Source: Bacillota bacterium
Lineage (GTDB): Bacteria; Bacillota; Clostridia; Peptostreptococcales; Natronincolaceae
Assembly (NCBI GenBank): GCA_023387935.1
Contig: JAEWHG010000080.1
Span: forward strand, 1-10,364
Length of the DNA stretch: 10,364 nucleotides
Direction of reading: 5' to 3'
Position 1 is the first letter of the stretch. Every line of letters begins with the position of its first letter. The notes beneath the pieces were generated by a model. The model saw nothing but the letters and a program-made list of their open reading frames with translations. It was not told the origin of the DNA and did not search any database. The position numbers and the translations under genes were made by a program. Below are positions 5,970-10,364 of the stretch, in pieces.

Positions 5970-7670
5970 ATGAAATGGACAGTAGGAAGAAAATTAGGAT
6001 TAAGCTTCTTTATTTTAATAATTTCGATTTCGCTAATAAGTGCATTTAGCATCTGGAATTTAGATAAAATAAACAACGATTTAAAGTCTATGTATGAAGT
6101 GGATCTTAAAGGTATAGAGCATATTAAAAATGCAGAAGTATACTTAATATCTATATCTCGTGCCAGGAACAATATGCTAATATCAACAGATAAGTCTGAA
6201 GCTATGGAACATGCTGGAAATATGGAGATGTTGTTTCAAAAGTTTGAAGACAGTGTAAGGTCTTTTAATGAAACCTTAGTTACAGAAGAAACTAAACAGA
6301 TTTCCGATGAAATATTGGTAATGTGGGAAGAATTAAAGATAAAAGAATTAGAAATTGTTGATTTATATATGGATGGTAATGTTGAAGAGGCAATATCAGC
6401 AGTGCATCTATGTCGTGATTTTGTAGATCGTATAGAAGCGGAAGTAAATAAACTTGTTGAAATTAAAGATGAACAAGCATTACTGTCTTATAATGATAGT
6501 GAGTCAGCCTATGATAGGGCTAGGGTTATTACAGCTATTGTTAGTATGATAGGAATAATTATTGGTATTGGCGCTGCTGTGCTTATGTCTGCTTTAATTG
6601 CTAAGCCTATAGGTAGAATATCCGCTGCAGCAGGTAAGATAGCGGAGGGAGATTTAACTACGGATTATATAAATGTTAAAACGAATGACGAAATTAAAGA
6701 TTTAGCTGATTCCTTTAATAAAATGACGGAGAGTCTAAGAAATGTTATTGCTAAAGTTCTAGAGGCTTCCCATCATGTAGCTGCATCAAGCCAGGAATTA
6801 TCCGCATCTTCAGAGGAAATTACTTCTGCTACAGAACAGGTTGCTAGCACAATTAACGAATTGGCAATTGGAGCAGGTAGACAGGCACAGGACGCTAATG
6901 AAACAAGTAGAGGAGTAAATGAAGTAGTAGATAGACTTGAAAATGTTACCGAAAACATAAACTCAGTATCTGCAACCAGTATAAAAGTTTCTAAAGACGC
7001 TAAGGAGGGTTTAAGTGAAGCTAAAACTGCAGTTGAAAAAATTCAACGAATAAAGGTTGTAACAGAAGAATCTACAAAAGGGGTTAAAATATTAGGAGAC
7101 GAATCTATTAGAATAGGTGAAATAGTAGAAGTTATAAAGGGAATAGCAGACCAAACCAATCTATTAGCATTGAATGCAGCCATTGAAGCGGCCCGTGCAG
7201 GAGAACAGGGGAGGGGTTTTGCGGTAGTTGCAGATGAAGTGAGAAAGCTAGCAGAGCAATCATCATTATCAGCTATTCAAATAGCAGAACTTATTAATAA
7301 GGTTCAGAATGAGACCAATAAAGTTGTTGAAGCTATGAATATTACAAATCAAGAAGTTTTAACTGGTGTAGAAGCTGTTAATAAAACTGGTGAATATTTT
7401 GAAATAATTTACAATGAAATAGTAGATATTGGAGATCAAATTCAACAGGTAAGCTACATATCACAGCAAATCTCAGGAGAAAGTCAAATTATAAATGACT
7501 CAGTAGGAAGTATAGCCTCAATTGCTCAGGAAACAGCAGCATCAAGCCAAGAGATAAGCGCAGCAGCAGAAGAACAAACAGCTGCTATGGTAGAAGTGGC
7601 TAATTCATCACAGGACTTAGCAAGGTTAGCTGAAGAACTTCAAGAAAACGTATCTATATTTAAAATATAG
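5970..7670 (+). CDS. Methyl-accepting chemotaxis protein with four-helix-bundle sensor
   Basis: This 566-residue transmembrane chemoreceptor has TM1 at about residues 10-30, an extracellular helical sensor at about 31-184 (4HB_MCP type, with the usual Arg-containing SISRARNNML helix), TM2 at about 185-211 and a HAMP domain at about 212-265 (AKPIGRISAAAGKIAEGDL, then NDEIKDLADSFNKM). A long coiled-coil signalling domain runs to the C-terminus. The highly conserved hairpin tip is present (DQTNLLALNAAIEAARAGEQ, then GRGFAVVADEVRKLAEQS, about 394-431), which binds CheA and CheW. Gln/Glu-rich patches such as SSQELSASSEEI and SSQEISAAAEEQ flank it as likely methylation sites. No CheR-docking pentapeptide ends the protein. 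The ligand is unknown. GGAGG lies 7 nt before the ATG. No other chemotaxis genes are in the window, so it is probably a stand-alone receptor gene. Confidence 0.96.
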   Translation: MKWTVGRKLGLSFFILIISISLISAFSIWNLDKINNDLKSMYEVDLKGIEHIKNAEVYLISISRARNNMLISTDKSEAMEHAGNMEMLFQKFEDSVRSFNETLVTEETKQISDEILVMWEELKIKELEIVDLYMDGNVEEAISAVHLCRDFVDRIEAEVNKLVEIKDEQALLSYNDSESAYDRARVITAIVSMIGIIIGIGAAVLMSALIAKPIGRISAAAGKIAEGDLTTDYINVKTNDEIKDLADSFNKMTESLRNVIAKVLEASHHVAASSQELSASSEEITSATEQVASTINELAIGAGRQAQDANETSRGVNEVVDRLENVTENINSVSATSIKVSKDAKEGLSEAKTAVEKIQRIKVVTEESTKGVKILGDESIRIGEIVEVIKGIADQTNLLALNAAIEAARAGEQGRGFAVVADEVRKLAEQSSLSAIQIAELINKVQNETNKVVEAMNITNQEVLTGVEAVNKTGEYFEIIYNEIVDIGDQIQQVSYISQQISGESQIINDSVGSIASIAQETAASSQEISAAAEEQTAAMVEVANSSQDLARLAEELQENVSIFKI

Positions 7671-7686
7671 TTTTTTAAAAATATAG

Positions 7687-7727
7687 AAGGGATTGGATAT
7701 TGATATAATACTCATATTCAATCCCTT
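7687..7727. terminator. Hairpin between convergent MCP and PHP genes
   Basis: Arms 7687-7700 and 7714-7727 pair over 14 bp with one G-T wobble, with a 13-nt loop. It begins 16 nt after the MCP stop. Downstream on the + strand there is no T-run. On the - strand the stem is followed by CTATATTTTT (read from 7686 leftwards), so it may work better as terminator of the PHP operon. A bidirectional role between convergent genes is likely. Confidence 0.6.
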
Positions 7728-7808
7728 ATTGTGAATGCAACAAGGTTCTTATTCTTTATTTAATGAACGTGTTTAAAATAAAGAAATACGAACAATCTGA
7801 CGATCTGT

Positions 7809-8606
7809 TTATATTAGCACCTGAATAGGTTTTCTTTTATCATAAGAAGTAATATATTTAAAACCACATTCCCTCAGGGCTTTATATGTGTCTTCGAAAT
7901 ATGCTGCAAGATGGCTAGGTGCGTGACTGTCAGAGCCTATGGTTATAATCTCACCACCAAGCCTTCGATAGGCCTTAAGAATATCCATAGAGGGATGTGG
8001 TGATCCTAAGGAGTACCTTATTCCCGATGTATTTACCTCAATGCCTCTTCCAGTAGAAATTAGCTCTTTTAATATGGTCTCTATCATTTCAACATGATCC
8101 TTATATGAAAGAGTAATGTCTTCGTAATTTCCATATCTTTTTACTATATCCATATGGCCTAGAACATCAAAATTTCTAAATTCTTTTATACAAGTATATA
8201 GATATTCTAAATATTCACCATATGCTTGAGTTTTATTTTTATTTTTATAAAAATCGCCACCATACAATTCTTTTTTATTAACAGCATGTATAGAGCCTAT
8301 TATAAAATCAAATTCTTTATCACTTAGAAACGTGTTTGTCTCATCTAATACATGGATTTGAAGTCCTATTTCGATTCCAGCCTTTATTCTTATTTTATCA
8401 CCAAATTTTTTCTGTAAAGATTCTATTGAATCCTTATATCTAGGATAATTGAAATCAAAGATAACGTCACCTGGGTAATCTATATCTAAGTGATCTGTAA
8501 AACACAGCTCTTTAATGCCCCTTTCAATAGCTGACTCTATACACTCGCTCATTTCCATTGAGCTATCGCTTGAAAAGTTGCTATGAACATGATAATCAAA
8601 AAACAT
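7809..8606 (-). CDS. PHP-domain phosphatase, histidinol-phosphatase (HisJ) family
   Basis: This 265-residue cytosolic metal-dependent phosphoesterase of the PHP superfamily carries DYHVHSNFSSDS (H6, H8), CFTDHLD (H39), AGIEIG (E79), GSIHAV (H107), LGHMDIVKRYG (H151), EVNTSG (E190) and GSDSHAP (D226, H228). These make up the usual trinuclear metal site. Length and the GHMD-x-x-KRYG and NTSGIR-x-x-x-GSPHP blocks match the HisJ/HisK family, which removes phosphate from L-histidinol phosphate. No histidine biosynthesis gene is nearby, so the in vivo substrate could differ. A GGAGG (8617-8621, read on the - strand) lies 10 nt before the ATG. It is the second gene of a two-gene unit, 47 nt after the YcdX-type gene. 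Confidence 0.87.
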   Translation of the reverse strand: MFFDYHVHSNFSSDSSMEMSECIESAIERGIKELCFTDHLDIDYPGDVIFDFNYPRYKDSIESLQKKFGDKIRIKAGIEIGLQIHVLDETNTFLSDKEFDFIIGSIHAVNKKELYGGDFYKNKNKTQAYGEYLEYLYTCIKEFRNFDVLGHMDIVKRYGNYEDITLSYKDHVEMIETILKELISTGRGIEVNTSGIRYSLGSPHPSMDILKAYRRLGGEIITIGSDSHAPSHLAAYFEDTYKALRECGFKYITSYDKRKPIQVLI

Positions 8607-8653
8607 TTAAATTCAGCCTCCAGTAATCTACATTGTAAGTAATTTTAGAAATG

Positions 8654-9373
8654 TTAAAGAATATTTTCGCCGATTAAGTCATTTATAGCTTCTTTACTAT
8701 AATTTATTACAAGTTCTATTGGAAAATCTACTTCTTCTAAAACTTTCATACATTCAGGAAACTCGCCTACTGCATTAGAGAAGTGGGCATCACTTCCGAA
8801 TAGAATTTTAACTTTATATTCCTTGCATAGATTTAAAATAGATTTTACATTTTCGTGGGCACCTTCTCTGAAACTAATAGGCTTTAATGATGAGTTGTTT
8901 ACTTCGATAGCTACATTATGCTCTTTAGCAGCCTTTACCAAAGCTTCATGATCTAGAGGATATCTAGAGTCATCAGGGTGACCTATAACCTTTATATAAG
9001 GATTTTTCATAGCATTTATAACAGCATTAGTATTTTGTTGCATCGTACCAGGAGCTATACAAGGTGGATGTAGACTAGCTATGGCATAATCTAGCTTTTC
9101 TAAAGCATCTATAGGCATATCTATATTTCCTTCATAGTCTACAATATTTGCTTCCACACCTTTTAATAAAATTAATCCATCTATCTCTCGTGGCAGTACT
9201 GATAAATTATAAAAGTAGTATATGTGAGGGCCTCCAAGCATAGAAGGTGCATGATCTGCAATTCCTAATATTTTAAGATTTTTGTTTTTTGCTTGAGATA
9301 CCATTTCTTCTATAGTACTATAAGCGTGGCCACTAGATATAGAGTGGCAGTGTAGATCAATAAGTGCTTTCAT
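8654..9373 (-). CDS. PHP-domain phosphatase, YcdX family
   Basis: This 239-residue PHP-superfamily metal-dependent phosphatase has DLHCHSISSGHAYST (H8, H10, H16), GIADHAP (H41), GVEANI (E74), SLHPP (H102), GHPDDSRYP (H132), EVNNSSL and FGSDAHF (D195, H197). Numbering is almost the same as E. coli YcdX, a crystallised trinuclear-zinc protein, so the active site appears complete. The physiological substrate of the family is not established. The frame extends two codons to a TTG at 9379, but AGAAGG abuts that TTG and lies 6 nt before the ATG at 9373, so the ATG is the real start. It is first in the unit and is followed by the HisJ-like gene. Confidence 0.92.
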   Translation of the reverse strand: MKALIDLHCHSISSGHAYSTIEEMVSQAKNKNLKILGIADHAPSMLGGPHIYYFYNLSVLPREIDGLILLKGVEANIVDYEGNIDMPIDALEKLDYAIASLHPPCIAPGTMQQNTNAVINAMKNPYIKVIGHPDDSRYPLDHEALVKAAKEHNVAIEVNNSSLKPISFREGAHENVKSILNLCKEYKVKILFGSDAHFSNAVGEFPECMKVLEEVDFPIELVINYSKEAINDLIGENIL

Positions 9374-9400
9374 ATTCAACCTTCTTTCGAATTATATATA

Positions 9401-9430
9401 ATTATAAACTCAATATTTTAAGTATATCAT
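9401..9430 (-). promoter_or_regulatory. Putative promoter of the PHP two-gene unit
   Basis: Read on the - strand, a consensus TATAAT (9406-9401) is preceded after 18 nt by ATGATA (9430-9425), which matches TTGACA at 4 of 6 positions. The -10 box ends 27 nt before the chosen ATG, leaving room for a short leader carrying AGAAGG. The surroundings are very AT-rich, so chance matches are likely. Confidence 0.4.
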
Positions 9431-9502
9431 ATTTAGCCAATACTTATTATAGAATCCACATAGATGTGAAGGTATATGAATAAGGTATCTTTTAAATTAG
9501 AA

Positions 9503-9546
9503 AAAGGACTTATGCTAGCTACAATGACGGCTATTATGAGTCCTTT
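9503..9546 (-). terminator. Extended hairpin downstream of the RNase H-like gene
   Basis: Bases 9503-9513 pair with 9536-9546 over 11 positions with one G-T wobble. Inside, separated by a 2x2 internal loop, TAGCT (9516-9520) pairs with GGCTA (9529-9533). It lies 54 nt past the stop of the - strand gene at 9601, so it is a candidate terminator for that gene. Only a short T-rich stretch follows on the - strand, so termination efficiency is uncertain. Confidence 0.45.
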
Positions 9547-9600
9547 ATTCAATAAGTTCATGGTAAACACAAAAAAAATCTATGCAAAGGACAATTTTAT

Positions 9601-9990
9601 TTAAAGCTTTAAAATATCATCCCATTTAGCTAATTCTGCTTTATCGTTGCTTACATCTTTAATTGTAATAGTATTTGGGAATTTTCTAAGCTTATCCTTT
9701 GCCATGTTTGTCATCTTTAGAACGCCTGCATTTTTTGTTGTAGATGTTCCATTAATTAACTCTTTTAAAGCTGGATCATTAACTATAATGGTTATTTCTT
9801 CGTCCTTATAATTTTCTAATTCCTTTAAAATAGTCAATAGTGCAAATGGGCCTACTACTGCTGGTTTTTTATAATCCTTTAGTAGGGATTCTTTTGCTAT
9901 TAAATCTTCGTCATTATAAATACAATATCTAACTTCTATGTCCTCACCTTCGTAGTATGCTGCAATTCCACCTAAATAAACTGTAATCAT
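9601..9990 (-). CDS. Small hypothetical protein, possible degenerate RNase H-like fold
   Basis: I do not recognise a named family for this 129-residue protein. Its predicted layout follows an RNase H fold: strand MITVYLGGIAAYYEG, strand EVRYCIYN, helix VGPFALLTILKELENY, strand EEITIIVNDPALKELING (compare the I-x-TDS-x-x-V segment of RNase HI), a long Lys-rich helix, strand NTITIKDV, then NDKAELAKWDDIL (compare N-x-x-AD-x-LA). The first catalytic Asp (the DG motif) is replaced in LGG, and no Glu is seen in the first helix at the expected place. Only D72 is kept, so nuclease activity is doubtful. The frame is open to ATG 10011, but GGTGAT lies just before the ATG at 9990 in the right register for AGGAGGTGAT pairing, so 9990 was chosen. 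Its closest neighbour is the PHP unit, on the same strand but separated by 227 nt and a hairpin. Confidence 0.7.
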   Translation of the reverse strand: MITVYLGGIAAYYEGEDIEVRYCIYNDEDLIAKESLLKDYKKPAVVGPFALLTILKELENYKDEEITIIVNDPALKELINGTSTTKNAGVLKMTNMAKDKLRKFPNTITIKDVSNDKAELAKWDDILKL

Positions 9991-10181
9991 ATAAATCACC
10001 ATCTCTTTCATTATGAGATAAAGGCCATAACTTTCGCCTTCTCTACTTTTCTATGTATGTTATTACTATATTATAAAACAAATTAAGCTTATTTCATACA
10101 CAAATATGGATCAATACTATTTGCTTATTAATTATTGTTATCGTTGAAATAATCAGGCAATAATAATAAAGAATATTATGA

Positions 10182-10212
10182 TTGCAGGTCTGAAATTTGA
10201 CACTAACTGCAA
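10182..10212. repeat. Inverted repeat spanning the -35 region of the last gene; possible operator
   Basis: TTGCAG (10182-10187) and CTGCAA (10207-10212) are perfect inverted copies separated by 19 nt. The half-site centres are about 25 bp apart. The pair brackets the TTGACA box of the predicted promoter, as a repressor operator might. Six-base half-sites can arise by chance, and no regulator is encoded in the window. Confidence 0.3.
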
Positions 10213-10225
10213 ACTTATATACACT
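10197..10225 (+). promoter_or_regulatory. Putative sigma-A promoter of the PLP-enzyme gene
   Basis: A perfect TTGACA (10197-10202) is followed after 17 nt by TACACT (10220-10225; 4 of 6 match to TATAAT). This leaves a leader of about 55-60 nt before the TTG start codon. The rest of the interval 9991-10196 is AT-rich and shows no gene. On its - strand a TATAAT (10075-10070) could serve the RNase H-like gene, but it has no good -35 partner. Confidence 0.55.
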
Positions 10226-10289
10226 ATTAGGAAATTGAAGGAAAATATGGGTCGGAATAGTAAGTTTAAATTTTAAAAGGAGTGATTTT

Positions 10290-10364
10290 TTGAATAAACC
10301 AGGAAGAACCCCCTTAATGAGAGCTAAAAAACTAGAGAAATATTTAGGTGTAGGAGAAATATAC
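10290..10364 (+). CDS. PLP-dependent enzyme, fold type II (threonine synthase-like), N-terminal fragment
   Basis: The first 25 codons of a gene cut by the right edge are visible. The start is a TTG directly after a near-ideal AAAAGGAGTGAT ribosome binding site. The peptide MNKPGRTPLMRAKKLEKYLG, followed by VGEIY, resembles the N-terminal G-x-TPL-x-R-x-x-x-LE-x-x-LGV-x-x-(I/L)-Y-x-K segment of threonine synthase and related fold-type II PLP enzymes (cysteine synthase, TrpB-like), where the next residues normally read KLEG-x-NP. Family assignment rests on this short match. The exact reaction cannot be decided without the missing part. Confidence 0.65.
   Translation, partial: MNKPGRTPLMRAKKLEKYLGVGEIY

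Noticed and set aside
9476..9604. Open + strand frame of 42 codons (starts MNKVSFKLEKG, mildly hydrophobic centre)
   Set aside because: The spacing from GAAGG to the ATG is only 3 nt, the frame overlaps a strong hairpin and runs into the end of the opposite-strand gene, and I recognise no family. Kept only as an alternative reading of that gap.
10178..10276. Open + strand frame of 32 codons before the PLP gene
   Set aside because: It has no ribosome binding site and contains the predicted promoter of the next gene, so it is probably chance.

Overview
The window comes from a low-GC, AT-rich bacterium that looks like an anaerobic member of the Clostridia. The reasons are strong AGGAGG-type ribosome binding sites, ATA/AGA/TTA-rich codon use, a clostridial-style copper-amine-oxidase stalk/CAP surface protein, and use of UGA as a selenocysteine codon. 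An Alkaliphilus-like or related genus would fit, but that is only an inference. No mobile element, CRISPR array, rRNA or tRNA is visible, and base composition looks even throughout.

Layout. Bases 1-578 (+) hold the 3' end of a dicarboxylate/amino-acid:cation symporter, probably an L-cystine importer, followed 44 nt later by a small gene with an in-frame UGA. That gene reads as a 94-residue HesB-like selenoprotein (CxxU motif), with a plausible bacterial SECIS hairpin 18 nt after the UGA. It is the most notable item here, because standard ORF calling breaks it into pieces. A strong hairpin terminator at 621-670 closes this unit. Bases 687-1910 (-) encode peptidase T. Bases 2141-5668 (+) carry a membrane-anchored metallophosphoesterase, a stand-alone DUF4392 (D-glutamate cyclase-like) protein, and a secreted stalk + CAP-domain protein. 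Two back-to-back hairpins follow. Bases 5970-7670 (+) encode a methyl-accepting chemotaxis protein with a four-helix-bundle sensor.

Bases 9373-7809 (-) form a two-gene unit of PHP-superfamily phosphoesterases: a YcdX-type protein first, then a HisJ-type protein. Bases 9990-9601 (-) encode a small orphan protein whose layout resembles an RNase H fold lacking most catalytic acids. The window ends inside the first 25 codons of a fold-type II PLP enzyme (threonine-synthase-like, +), which starts at TTG and has a consensus -35 box upstream.

The genes do not form one pathway. Several handle amino acids: cystine uptake, tripeptide cleavage, D-glutamate, and a PLP enzyme. The rest are housekeeping, surface or signalling genes. 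Four annotated starts were moved to downstream ATGs because of ribosome binding site placement (pepT, the metallophosphoesterase, the YcdX-type gene and the RNase H-like gene).
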